6,046 nt of DNA from an uncultured Bryobacterales bacterium (GTDB taxonomy: Bacteria; Acidobacteriota; Terriglobia; Bryobacterales; UBA6623): assembly GCA_946887065.1 (NCBI GenBank), contig CAMPKL010000254.1:1-6046 (forward strand), read 5' to 3'. Position 1 is the stretch's first letter; each line of letters begins with the position of its first letter. Made by a program: the position numbers and the translations under genes. Below are positions 1 to 6,046 of this stretch, piece after piece. Under the pieces are notes generated by a model, which worked only from the letters and a program-made list of their open reading frames with translations, did no database searches and was not told the DNA's origin.

Positions 1-651
1 GATCTGCTGGTCAAACAGGGCGGAACGGTTTGCCTCTCGGAGACGACCGAGGTTTACGGCGCCGAGCATCTGTTGACGCGCCGGGCGGTAAGTCGCGAAG
101 TGGGCCAGCGGCTACTAGACATTATCGATTGGTATCTGGACTACGTGGGCCGCTTCAAGGACGCCGGCTCGTTCGATGCGAATCCGTCGCCGGGCAACAA
201 AGCGGGCGGGCTCACGAACATCGCCGAGAAATCGCTGGGCGCCGTGGCCAAGGCGGGTTCATCGAACCTGACCGCGGTGTACGATTATGCCGAGCGCATC
301 AATAAGACGGGTTTCGTCTTCATGAACACGCCCGGCTACGATCCGCCGTCGGTGACCGGCATGGCCGCGGGCGGGGCGAATCTGTGCATTTTCACCACTG
401 GCCGCGGCAGCTGCTTCGGGTTCCCCAGCGTTCCGGTGATTAAGATCGCGTCGAACTCGAAGACCGGGAAGTTCATGACCGAGGACATGGATATCAACGC
501 CGGCACCGTTCCGGACGGCGAAGAGACCATCCCCGAATTAGGCGAGCGGATCTACCGGTTCATCTTGGACACAGCCTCGGGGCGCAAGACCTTCAGCGAA
601 GAGTTGGGCCACCGCGAGTTCGTGACCTGGCGGATCGGACCGACGCTCTAA
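1..651 (+). CDS. UxaA/GarD-family (altronate/galactarate) dehydratase, C-terminal part; 5' end outside window
   Basis: The frame is open from base 1 to the TAA at 649-651, giving 216 visible residues of a larger protein. Family members are usually about 500 residues, so the N-terminal half, with any SAF domain, lies upstream. The family dehydrates sugar acids such as altronate or galactarate to 2-keto-3-deoxy acids in the cytoplasm. Recognisable blocks are [13 protein letters not shown] at residues 13-25, [20 protein letters not shown] at 61-80, and [20 protein letters not shown] at 131-150 followed by SNS. The order and wording of these blocks match UxaA/GarD proteins, but which substrate is used cannot be told from this half. 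The gene ends tail to tail with the oxidoreductase on the other strand, sharing 4 bp. The reading frame is intact with no sign of decay. Family assignment is firm; exact substrate is open. Confidence 0.88.
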   Translation, partial: DLLVKQGGTVCLSETTEVYGAEHLLTRRAVSREVGQRLLDIIDWYLDYVGRFKDAGSFDANPSPGNKAGGLTNIAEKSLGAVAKAGSSNLTAVYDYAERINKTGFVFMNTPGYDPPSVTGMAAGGANLCIFTTGRGSCFGFPSVPVIKIASNSKTGKFMTEDMDINAGTVPDGEETIPELGERIYRFILDTASGRKTFSEELGHREFVTWRIGPTL

Positions 652-1664
652 CCGAGGCGGACTGTCTGACCTGAGCGGGCGGCCTGGTAGACTCCCAGGA
701 CGATTTCGAGGGCGGCGAGGCCTTCGTGGCCATCGATGAGCGGCGCGGTGTGTGAGGCCACGGCCTGGCCGAAGTCAGCGAAGTTTCGCTTGAGGTTCTC
801 GATGGGGATGGCCATTGGGTCGGACGCGCCTGAGGCGTCCGCGGCGTTTTGCAGCGGAGCGTCATCGCCGGGGTCCCCTTGGACATCCCAACGCACGAGC
901 CGGTCGCCTTCAATCACGGCGGTCCCTTTTGTGCCGTGGAGTTCGATGCGCTCCGGATATCCTGGCCAAAACGCGGTTGAGGCCTGAATGACTCCGGCTG
1001 CTCCGCCGTCGAAGGTCAGCAAGCCGTTGACGACATCCTCGGCCTCCATCTCGTGAGCGGCCGCAAGCTGCCAATTGGCGGAGATCGTGCGGGCGCGGCC
1101 GGCCAGGTACATCAATACATCCGCGGTATGGATGCCTTGGTTGATCAGCGCGCCGCCGCCCTCGACTTCCCATGTCCCCTTACCACGACGATCGTAGTAG
1201 CTCTGCGGACGATGCCATTTAGCGTAGCCGTCGGCCTGCAGTAAGCGGCCGAGACGTCCGTCTGCCAGAGCTTTTTTCAGGAATATTGTGCTGTCGTCGA
1301 AGCGGTGCTGGCTCACGACGCCCAGGCGGATATGAGCCGCTTCAGCCAGCCGAATCATCTCCCGGCAGGCCTCAAGAGTAAGCGCCATGGGCTTCTGCAG
1401 CAACACCGAACGACCGTGAGCAGCGCATTCGCGGACGATTTCGAGGTGCGAGTCGGGAAACGTGCAGACGTCGACGTAGTCGATGTCGGGGCTTAGCACC
1501 AGATCTCGCCAATCGGTGAGGAACTCGGCGCCGTACTGTTCGGCATAGGCACGACCCTTATCGGCATTGCGATTGGCGGCGGCGGCCAGCTTGTAGCCGA
1601 GTTCGCCGTAGGCTTGGGCGTGCTTGTGGGCGATGGCGCCGGTCCCGATGAGTCCAACCCTCAT
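648..1664 (-). CDS. Gfo/Idh/MocA-family NAD(P)-dependent oxidoreductase
   Basis: The 338-residue product has the two-domain layout and usual length of the Gfo/Idh/MocA family, cytoplasmic enzymes that oxidise or reduce sugars, inositols and related compounds with NAD(P). The N-terminal Rossmann fold opens with [10 protein letters not shown] at residues 3-12 (GxGxxA dinucleotide motif). The family EKP motif appears as QKP at 90-92, keeping the catalytic lysine K91. The substrate-domain motif is [21 protein letters not shown] at about 169-189, with H179 and D182 where the family's catalytic His/Asp usually lie. The ATG at 1664 overlaps the purD stop as ATGA, which fixes the start. The best purine run upstream (AAGGGG, minus strand, 1679-1684) is about 14 nt away, too far for a good ribosome site, so translation probably depends on coupling to purD. 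The substrate is unknown; a link to the neighbouring sugar-acid dehydratase is possible but unproven. Confidence 0.9.
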   Translation of the reverse strand: MRVGLIGTGAIAHKHAQAYGELGYKLAAAANRNADKGRAYAEQYGAEFLTDWRDLVLSPDIDYVDVCTFPDSHLEIVRECAAHGRSVLLQKPMALTLEACREMIRLAEAAHIRLGVVSQHRFDDSTIFLKKALADGRLGRLLQADGYAKWHRPQSYYDRRGKGTWEVEGGGALINQGIHTADVLMYLAGRARTISANWQLAAAHEMEAEDVVNGLLTFDGGAAGVIQASTAFWPGYPERIELHGTKGTAVIEGDRLVRWDVQGDPGDDAPLQNAADASGASDPMAIPIENLKRNFADFGQAVASHTAPLIDGHEGLAALEIVLGVYQAARSGQTVRLG

Positions 1665-2935
1665 GACTGCTGGGCCAGCCCCTTACTACCGATGTCGGAG
1701 CGGTACTGGACGCCTTCAAAGGAGACTTGCTTGACGGCGCGATAGGCGCCGGAAAGAGCGGAGGGGAGGTCGGGGCCGGCGGCTGTAGCGCCCAGGACTC
1801 GGCCCCCGGACGTGACCAGCTTTCCTGCGCGCAGCATCGTGCCGGCATGAAACACCTTTGCGCCGGTCGCGTCGGCCTGCGCCACACCGCTAATCAGCTT
1901 TCCCTTTGCGTAGGTGCCCGGATATCCGCCCGATGCCAAGACGACGCAGGCCGTCGCGCCGTCGCGCCAGCCGACCAGCGAAGGGTCGAGGGAACCGCGC
2001 GCCGCCGAAGCAAGCAGTTCGCCGAAGTCGCCGCTCATGCGGTAAAGCAGCGGCTGAGTCTCGGGGTCGCCCATGCGCACGTTGTATTCGAGAACCTTGG
2101 GCCCGTCGGCGGTCATCATCAGGCCGCAATAAAGGAATCCGTGGAATGCAGCGCCGCGCGAACGCATGCCGGCAAGAGACGGTTCGATGATCGTGTCCAT
2201 GACGAGCTTGCGCAAATCGCCGGAGAGAATGTCGTCGACGCAGTAAGCGCCCATGCCGCCCGTGTTGGGGCCTTTATCGCCGTCGTAGGCGGCCTTGTGG
2301 TCTTGGGTGGCGCGGAACTCGAAGGTGCGACGGCCATCGGTTAGGACGATGAAGCTGACTTCGCGGCCCACCAGGAACTGTTCAACCAGGAGGCGTTGAC
2401 CGGCGGCGCCGACCGCTTCGCCGGATAGCAGGCGGCGGCCCTCCGCTTTGGCCGTTTCAAGATCGCCGGCCAAGATAACGCCCTTTCCTGCTGCCAGGCC
2501 GTCCGCCTTGAGCGCCGCGGGGACGCCGATTCTGCGGAGGGCGGCGTCGAGCTCGTCGACGGTTTCGACGGTCTCGGCGGCGGCGGTAGGGATGTGGAAC
2601 TCTTCGAGGAAGCGCTTACAGAAGACCTTGCTGGCTTCCAGTTGCGCCGCCGCCTGGGTCGGGCCGACGATCGGCAGGCCCTTCGCCTGGAAGGCGTCGA
2701 CGACGCCGGCGACGAGAGGAGCTTCAGGGCCGACGACAGTGAAATCGACGCCGAGCGTATCAGCCAGCGCCGCCATTTCCGCCGGGTCGCTCGTGTCGCC
2801 CGGAATGCAGGACACGTCCATGGCGATGCCAGCGTTGCCAGGCGTGGCGTAGACGGCATCGATGGATGGAGCCTGCGAGAGCTTCCAGGCCAGGGCGTGT
2901 TCCCGGCCGCCGCCGCCGATAACAAGTGCTTTCAT
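1661..2935 (-). CDS. purD: phosphoribosylamine-glycine ligase (GARS, PurD)
   Basis: PurD joins phosphoribosylamine and glycine using ATP to make glycinamide ribonucleotide, the second step of de novo purine synthesis. The 424 residues match the family's usual length. Visible motifs in order are the N-terminal KALVIGGGGREHALAWKL (2-19), PGNAGIA (32-38), VVGPEAPL (67-74), the ATP-grasp stretch ALKADGLAAGKGV (141-153), QDHKAAYDGDKGPNTGGMGA (211-230), and the GARS signature RMGDPETQP (287-295) after VLEYNV. The C-terminal domain contains the ASGGYPG motif at 334-340. I chose the ATG at 2933-2935 because it begins exactly at the conserved beta strand. A TTG at 2957-2959 would add eight unlikely residues (MVAFVAPP). 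Neither start has a clear Shine-Dalgarno sequence. The gene diverges from mnmG and overlaps the downstream oxidoreductase by 4 bp. It stands apart from other pur genes in this window. Confidence 0.97.
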   Translation of the reverse strand: MKALVIGGGGREHALAWKLSQAPSIDAVYATPGNAGIAMDVSCIPGDTSDPAEMAALADTLGVDFTVVGPEAPLVAGVVDAFQAKGLPIVGPTQAAAQLEASKVFCKRFLEEFHIPTAAAETVETVDELDAALRRIGVPAALKADGLAAGKGVILAGDLETAKAEGRRLLSGEAVGAAGQRLLVEQFLVGREVSFIVLTDGRRTFEFRATQDHKAAYDGDKGPNTGGMGAYCVDDILSGDLRKLVMDTIIEPSLAGMRSRGAAFHGFLYCGLMMTADGPKVLEYNVRMGDPETQPLLYRMSGDFGELLASAARGSLDPSLVGWRDGATACVVLASGGYPGTYAKGKLISGVAQADATGAKVFHAGTMLRAGKLVTSGGRVLGATAAGPDLPSALSGAYRAVKQVSFEGVQYRSDIGSKGLAQQS

Positions 2936-3003
2936 GGGGGGCGCTACGAATGCGACCAATTAGGATAACAAGGAAGGCGGCCGTCGCCGAAGTCCTGCCT
3001 GCG

Positions 3004-3013
3004 TTATATATAA
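3004..3013 (-). promoter_or_regulatory. AT-rich palindrome TTATATATAA, possible -10 region for purD
   Basis: A perfect 10-bp palindrome of pure A/T stands out in GC-rich DNA, about 70 bp upstream of the purD ATG. On the minus strand it offers TATATA or TATAAC as a -10 element. Upstream on that strand, TTGATT resembles a -35, but it is only about 14 bp from TATAAC, shorter than the usual 16-18 bp. The assignment to purD is therefore tentative, and the palindrome could equally be read in the other direction. Confidence 0.25.
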
Positions 3014-3055
3014 GTGATGTAGAATCAATGTGTTAGGAAGAGCAGGCGGGTTCCG

Positions 3056-3084
3056 TTGGCGGCCGGCTCGGGCCGGGATACAAT
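3056..3084 (+). promoter_or_regulatory. sigma70-type promoter for mnmG
   Basis: TTGGCG at 3056-3061 (4 of 6 match to TTGACA) and TACAAT at 3079-3084 (5 of 6 match to TATAAT) are separated by exactly 17 bp. Transcription would start near 3090-3091, giving a leader of roughly 23 nt before the ATG at 3114. The spacer holds a GC-rich inverted repeat, CCGGC (3063-3067), loop TCGG, GCCGG (3072-3076), and GGCCGG also recurs directly at a 10-bp step. The position fits mnmG and the downstream rsmG as one transcript. Confidence 0.55.
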
Positions 3085-3091
3085 GAAGTAG

Positions 3092-3107
3092 CTGCGTTCA
3101 GGCGCAG
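3092..3107 (+). other. short stem-loop in the mnmG leader
   Basis: CTGCG (3092-3096) and CGCAG (3103-3107) form a 5-bp perfect stem around the six-base loop TTCAGG. It sits at the predicted 5' end of the transcript and ends 6 nt before the ATG at 3114. No Shine-Dalgarno sequence lies between hairpin and start. It could protect the 5' end or affect initiation, but a 5-bp stem may also arise by chance. Confidence 0.25.
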
Positions 3108-3113
3108 AACCCT

Positions 3114-5027
3114 ATGCGAATCAATGCGATGGAACGCTACGACGTGGTCGTGGTGGGCGCTGGGCATTCAGGCTGCGAGGCTGCTACCGTCGCTGCGCGC
3201 ATGGGTTTGCGCTCAGCCATCGTGACCTTGAATGCGGACCTGATTGCGCAGATGTCGTGCAATCCTGCGATCGGCGGGATTGCCAAGGGACACCTGGTGC
3301 GAGAAATCGATGCTCTCGGCGGCGTCATGGGCTTGGCGGCGGATGCTGTCGGCATACAGTTCCGGCTGCTGAATACGAGCCGCGGCCCGGCGGTGTGGTC
3401 CCCGCGTGCGCAGTGCGACAAGAAGCAGTACCGGGTGGAAATGCGCCGACGGCTGGAGGAAGAGCCTAACCTGGTCATCAAGCAGGCCGAAGTGATCGAC
3501 CTGCTGCTGGAGAAGCAGGCGGGGTCGGACCGCCCGGTCTGCCGTGGGGTACAGCTTCTCGATGGACGCCGCATCGAGGCGGGCGCGGTCATCATTACGA
3601 CCGGCACCTTCCTGAATGGTTTGGTTCACATAGGGGAAACCACTTACCCCGCTGGGCGAAACGGTGAGCCGGCCTCGATTCCCTTAGGGGAACGCCTTAG
3701 ATTGCTGGGCTTCCGGTGCTCGCGGCTCAAGACAGGGACCCCTCCGCGATTGGATGGCCGGACCATTGACTGGGACCGCTGCGAACCGCAGCCAGGCGAT
3801 GCGGAGCCCACGCCGTTCTCGTTCCGCACGGACCGCATTGAGCGGGAGCAGATTTCCTGTCACATCACCTACACGACGGAAGAGACGCGGCGTCTTTTGA
3901 CCGAGAATATCCGGCGCTCTCCGCTCTACAGCGGGCAAATTGAGGGCGTTGGGCCGCGGTATTGTCCATCGATTGAAGACAAGATCGTTAAGTTCGCCGA
4001 CAAGGAGCGTCACCAGGTGTTTCTGGAACCCGAGGGCCTCGATACGAACGAGGTTTACGTGAACGGGTTGTCGACCAGCATGCCGATCGACGTGCAGACG
4101 GCGATGGTGGCGTCGATTCCAGGTCTGGAGCGAGCGGAAATGATTCGCCCTGGCTATGCCATTGAGTACGACTCGGTTGATGCCACGGAACTCGATCATA
4201 CGCTCGAGACCAAGCGAATCCAGGGGCTCTACCTGGCGGGGCAGATCAATGGCACCACCGGATACGAAGAGGCCGCCTGCCAGGGCCTGATGGCCGGCAT
4301 GAACGCGGCGCTATCGATACAGAATCGCGCTCCGGTAGTTCTTTCGCGGACCGACGGCTACATTGGCATATTGATTGACGATTTGGTGACGAAGGGGACG
4401 GACGAACCGTATCGAATGTTCACGTCGAGGGCCGAATTCCGGCTGCATCTGCGGATCGATAACGCCGACCAGCGCTTGACTCCGATCGGCCGGGGCGCGG
4501 GATCGGTCGACGATGAGCATTGGAAGCGATTCGAAACGAGCGACGCGGAACGTAAGAAGGCGGCTGAGTTCATCGCGGGGTATCGGCCGGACCCGGCGGA
4601 CGCGGACGCTCAGGCATTGTTTGCCCGCGTCGGCGGCGTGCCCGCGAACCGAACTACGCTCGAAGGCTATCTGCGACGCCCGGAAGTCACCATCGACGAC
4701 ATTCTGCCGTTGGTCCGGAAGCACTCCGCTGCGCGGCTGAGCCGTCCAGAGTGGAAGGCTGTGGAGACCGCCATCAAGTTCGCGGGTTATCTCGAGCAGC
4801 AGAAGCGCCATGTGATTCGGCTCAAGAAGGCTGAATCCCAGCGAATTCCAGAGTCTTTTCGCTACTCTGGAATCCCGGGCCTGTCGCGGGAAGTCGTTGA
4901 AAAGATGGAGCGAGTACGGCCCCGTACGCTGGCGCAGGCGAGCCGGATCCCGGGCGTAACGCCCGCGGCCGTCTCCATCTTGAACCTGCATCTGGAGGCG
5001 CCCCGCCCTGAGCCAATCGACGCCTAG
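3114..5027 (+). CDS. mnmG: tRNA uridine-5-carboxymethylaminomethyl modification enzyme MnmG (GidA)
   Basis: MnmG is the FAD-binding partner of the GTPase MnmE; together they add the (carboxymethyl)aminomethyl group at C5 of wobble U34 in several tRNAs, using folate and NADH. At 637 residues it is full length. The N-terminus has the FAD Rossmann motif [14 protein letters not shown] (11-24), followed by [15 protein letters not shown] (47-61). GidA signature 1 is [15 protein letters not shown] (280-294). GidA signature 2 spans 375-398, beginning [14 protein letters not shown]. The conserved cysteines known from the E. coli enzyme correspond to C49 and C284. The C-terminal MnmE/tRNA-binding region is intact, with YSGIPGLS (584-591) and [19 protein letters not shown] (601-619). 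The start could be the ATG at 3114 or the in-frame ATG at 3129; neither has a good Shine-Dalgarno sequence, and the conserved fold begins just after the second. rsmG follows closely, as in many bacteria. Confidence 0.98.
   Translation: MRINAMERYDVVVVGAGHSGCEAATVAARMGLRSAIVTLNADLIAQMSCNPAIGGIAKGHLVREIDALGGVMGLAADAVGIQFRLLNTSRGPAVWSPRAQCDKKQYRVEMRRRLEEEPNLVIKQAEVIDLLLEKQAGSDRPVCRGVQLLDGRRIEAGAVIITTGTFLNGLVHIGETTYPAGRNGEPASIPLGERLRLLGFRCSRLKTGTPPRLDGRTIDWDRCEPQPGDAEPTPFSFRTDRIEREQISCHITYTTEETRRLLTENIRRSPLYSGQIEGVGPRYCPSIEDKIVKFADKERHQVFLEPEGLDTNEVYVNGLSTSMPIDVQTAMVASIPGLERAEMIRPGYAIEYDSVDATELDHTLETKRIQGLYLAGQINGTTGYEEAACQGLMAGMNAALSIQNRAPVVLSRTDGYIGILIDDLVTKGTDEPYRMFTSRAEFRLHLRIDNADQRLTPIGRGAGSVDDEHWKRFETSDAERKKAAEFIAGYRPDPADADAQALFARVGGVPANRTTLEGYLRRPEVTIDDILPLVRKHSAARLSRPEWKAVETAIKFAGYLEQQKRHVIRLKKAESQRIPESFRYSGIPGLSREVVEKMERVRPRTLAQASRIPGVTPAAVSILNLHLEAPRPEPIDA
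4994..4998 (+). promoter_or_regulatory. GGAGG Shine-Dalgarno-like site inside the mnmG 3' end, possibly for rsmG
   Basis: GGAGG lies 9 nt before an in-frame CTG at 5008 and 42 nt before the TTG at 5041. The spacing suits the CTG, not the TTG. It also encodes part of the MnmG C-terminus, so it may be coincidental. If used, rsmG would start at 5008 and overlap mnmG by 20 bp. Confidence 0.3.
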
Positions 5028-5040
5028 TTTCGAAGTCGAA

Positions 5041-5613
5041 TTGCGCCGCGTTGTCTCGGAACTGGGCCTAAGCGTCGACGAAGCGGCGATTGAGCGGATG
5101 GTGCAGCATGAACGGCTACTGCAAGCCTGGAACCCGCGCATCAATCTCACCCGTATAGTTCAACCGCGTGAAGTGGCCCGCCGCCACTTCGGAGAGGCCT
5201 TGTTCCTTCGTCGAGAGGCCCAGCTCTGGGGCTCCGTTGCGGATTTGGGGGCTGGCGCCGGCTTTCCGGGCCTTCCGATTGCGGCGGCGGACAGCGGGAT
5301 TCAGATGTTGGAAGTGGAGTCGGTCATGAAGAAGGCCACCTTCATGAGGGAAGTGGCTAGGGAGTGGGGCAACGTTAAGGTCTCTGAGACGCGGATTGAG
5401 GACCTTTCGGGTGAATTCGACTGGGTGATTATGCGGGCAGTGGCGGTGGAGCCCCTGGTGGAGTGTCTTGCTAAGCTAGCTCCCCGGGCGGCTTTTCTGG
5501 CTGGATCACGCTGCGCAGAGACTCTAGAGCGTGGCGGGAGCTGGCGAGTCTTGCGCCGAATTTCGCTCCCATGGGAAGGTCCGGGGGAACTCTTGATCGC
5601 TGAACGCATCTAG
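5041..5613 (+). CDS. rsmG: 16S rRNA (guanine-N7)-methyltransferase RsmG (GidB)
   Basis: RsmG transfers a methyl group from S-adenosylmethionine to N7 of G527 in 16S rRNA (E. coli numbering), in the cytoplasm. The 190 residues, slightly shorter than the roughly 207 of E. coli, show LLQAWNPRINLT at 26-37, the RHF block at 48-50, the glycine-rich SAM-binding motif VADLGAGAGFPGLPIA (66-81), and VESVMKKATFMREV (92-105), equivalent to the family's D-S-x-x-K-K block. The frame opens after a TGA at 4981 and contains no ATG or GTG before the conserved region. TTG at 5041 gives a family-like N-terminus, 13 bp after the mnmG stop, but lacks a good ribosome-binding site. CTG at 5008 is the alternative. 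It is probably cotranscribed with mnmG. Loss of RsmG is known to give low-level streptomycin resistance in several bacteria; here the gene looks intact. Confidence 0.94.
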   Translation: MRRVVSELGLSVDEAAIERMVQHERLLQAWNPRINLTRIVQPREVARRHFGEALFLRREAQLWGSVADLGAGAGFPGLPIAAADSGIQMLEVESVMKKATFMREVAREWGNVKVSETRIEDLSGEFDWVIMRAVAVEPLVECLAKLAPRAAFLAGSRCAETLERGGSWRVLRRISLPWEGPGELLIAERI

Positions 5614-5619
5614 TTAGGG

Positions 5620-5635
5620 CGTTCCACGTGGAACA
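5620..5635. promoter_or_regulatory. parS: parS centromere-like site 1 (ParB-binding palindrome)
   Basis: The core GTTCCACGTGGAAC (5621-5634) is a perfect 14-bp palindrome and closely resembles the conserved chromosomal parS consensus (TGTTTCACGTGAAACA and its variants). It begins 6 bp after the rsmG stop codon and about 100 bp upstream of parA. ParB family proteins load on such sites as CTP-dependent clamps and, with ParA, segregate the origin region. The adjacent ATPase gene strongly supports the call. Confidence 0.87.
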
Positions 5636-5658
5636 TCGAGACCAGTTTTGGCGTGGGA

Positions 5659-5674
5659 CGTTCCACGTGGAACA
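5659..5674. promoter_or_regulatory. parS: parS centromere-like site 2 (identical copy)
   Basis: The same 16 bases as site 1 recur with core 5660-5673, 39 bp further on centre to centre; identity continues over 17 bases, CGTTCCACGTGGAACAT. The sequence between the copies is otherwise different, so this is not a simple recent duplication of a larger block. The site lies about 60 bp before the parA start, so ParB bound here could also affect parA transcription; that regulatory role is inference. Confidence 0.87.
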
Positions 5675-5699
5675 TTCTGCCATTTCGCCACCAGCCGTG

Positions 5700-5708
5700 T
5701 GCTAACCT
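5700..5708 (+). promoter_or_regulatory. possible extended -10 promoter for parA
   Basis: TGCTAACCT has the TGn extension and keeps the T, A and final T of the -10 hexamer. No good -35 is seen 16-18 bp upstream. A start near 5715 would give a leader of about 20 nt. This is a weak match; parA could instead be read from the mnmG promoter. Confidence 0.2.
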
Positions 5709-5724
5709 GGGGCGACTTTTTGTC

Positions 5725-5728
5725 AGGG
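5725..5728 (+). promoter_or_regulatory. weak ribosome-binding site for the TTG start of parA
   Basis: AGGG lies 7 nt before the TTG at 5736. It is the only purine-rich run at the right distance, and the frame has no other usable start after the in-frame TAA at 5703, which supports TTG as the start codon. Confidence 0.45.
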
Positions 5729-5735
5729 TCCCTCT

Positions 5736-6046
5736 TTGGCGCGCATCATTGCCATAACCAATCAAAAAGGCGGCGTCGGCAAGACGACGACGTCGATCAA
5801 CCTGTCCGCCTCGCTGGCCGCGGCCGATTGCCGAGTGCTTATTGTGGATTGCGATCCGCAGGCGAACTCAACCGGCGGACTGGGTTTTCCGCACAATCCG
5901 GAGCGGATTGGAGTCTATGAGGTGCTGGTTGACCGGATCCCGATGGAATCCGCGATTATCAGGACGGAATTCGACGGGCTTGAACTATTGCCGGCCGGCC
6001 GCCACTTGGCGGGCGCCAACGTGGAGTTAGCGGGACAGGAGGATCG
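5736..6046 (+). CDS. parA: chromosome-partitioning ATPase ParA/Soj, N-terminal part; 3' end outside window
   Basis: The first 103 codons are present and the frame runs off the right edge. Starting at TTG, the protein reads MARIIAITNQKGGVGKTTTS, with the deviant Walker A motif KGGVGKTT at 11-18 (signature lysine K11, P-loop lysine K16) of ParA/MinD-type ATPases. VLIVDCDPQANST at 34-46 is the Walker A' / switch I block with D40, and LPAGRHLAGANVEL at 85-98 matches the region that reads L-P-x-x-x-x-L-x-G-A in Soj proteins. ParA forms ATP-dependent dimers on the nucleoid and moves ParB-parS complexes. The short N-terminus, without a helix-turn-helix domain, fits chromosomal (type Ib-like) Soj rather than the long plasmid P1 ParA. 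Two parS-like sites directly upstream and mnmG-rsmG before them support a chromosomal partition locus; parB is expected next but is not visible. Confidence 0.95.
   Translation, partial: MARIIAITNQKGGVGKTTTSINLSASLAAADCRVLIVDCDPQANSTGGLGFPHNPERIGVYEVLVDRIPMESAIIRTEFDGLELLPAGRHLAGANVELAGQED

Noticed and set aside
683..699. Hairpin CCTGG...CCAGG near the 3' ends of the two convergent genes, as a terminator
   Set aside because: The stem is only 5 bp with a 7-nt loop, has no T-run on either side, and lies inside the oxidoreductase coding sequence.
1727..2344. Long open frame on the + strand opposite purD (205 codons)
   Set aside because: It is an antisense shadow of the GC-rich purD gene, with low-complexity Ala/Gly/Arg composition and no recognisable domain.
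2960..2968. Degenerate DnaA box TTATCCTAA on the minus strand in the purD-mnmG intergenic region
   Set aside because: It matches 7 of 9 positions of TTATCCACA and is single. No cluster of boxes accompanies it, so it does not support an origin here.
4311..5150. Long open frame on the minus strand opposite mnmG (279 codons)
   Set aside because: It lies antisense to the conserved 3' half of mnmG and the start of rsmG, and has no recognisable motif; it is a coding shadow.
5621..5673. The two GTTCCACGTGGAAC palindromes as transcription terminators or as a small mobile-element repeat
   Set aside because: They have no loop and no T-run, and they match parS closely next to parA, so the partition-site reading explains them better.
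1..6046. GATC at the very start and GATCG at the very end, suggesting a Sau3AI-type cloned fragment
   Set aside because: The two ends are not symmetrical and GATC is frequent in GC-rich DNA, so this may be coincidence and says nothing biological.

Overview
This is a GC-rich bacterial chromosomal segment that reads as ordinary housekeeping DNA. It carries a conserved mnmG-rsmG-parA block, with two parS-type palindromes between rsmG and parA, and next to it a divergent purine-biosynthesis/oxidoreductase pair. A Solibacter/Bryobacter-like acidobacterium is my best guess at the host, from the mix of UxaA-family dehydratase, Gfo/Idh/MocA oxidoreductase and overall protein style. That is inference only; the sequence has no decisive taxonomic marker.

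Layout. The left edge (1-651, + strand) is the C-terminal part of an altronate/galactarate dehydratase (UxaA/GarD) family protein whose start lies outside the window. It meets the next gene tail to tail with a 4-bp overlap. On the minus strand, reading right to left, purD (2935-1661) is followed by a Gfo/Idh/MocA oxidoreductase (1664-648). The two share an ATGA stop/start overlap, so they are probably one translationally coupled transcript. A 178-bp divergent intergenic region (2936-3113) separates purD from mnmG. It holds a good sigma70-like promoter for mnmG, a short leader hairpin and an AT-rich palindrome that may serve purD.

The right half is on the + strand: mnmG (3114-5027), rsmG (about 5041-5613), two identical parS-like sites (5620-5635 and 5659-5674), and the N-terminal 103 codons of parA/soj (5736 to the window edge). 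MnmG makes the carboxymethylaminomethyl modification of wobble U34 in tRNA, RsmG methylates 16S rRNA, and ParA with its ParB partner (expected just downstream) segregates the origin region by binding parS. In many bacteria this order marks the neighbourhood of oriC, but no origin with clustered DnaA boxes is visible here.

No RNA genes, mobile elements, CRISPR arrays or convincing intrinsic terminators were found, and I see no evidence of an undescribed system. The points most worth a second look are the tandem parS pair in the presumed parA promoter region, the purD-oxidoreductase coupling, and the unusual start-codon situation of rsmG.
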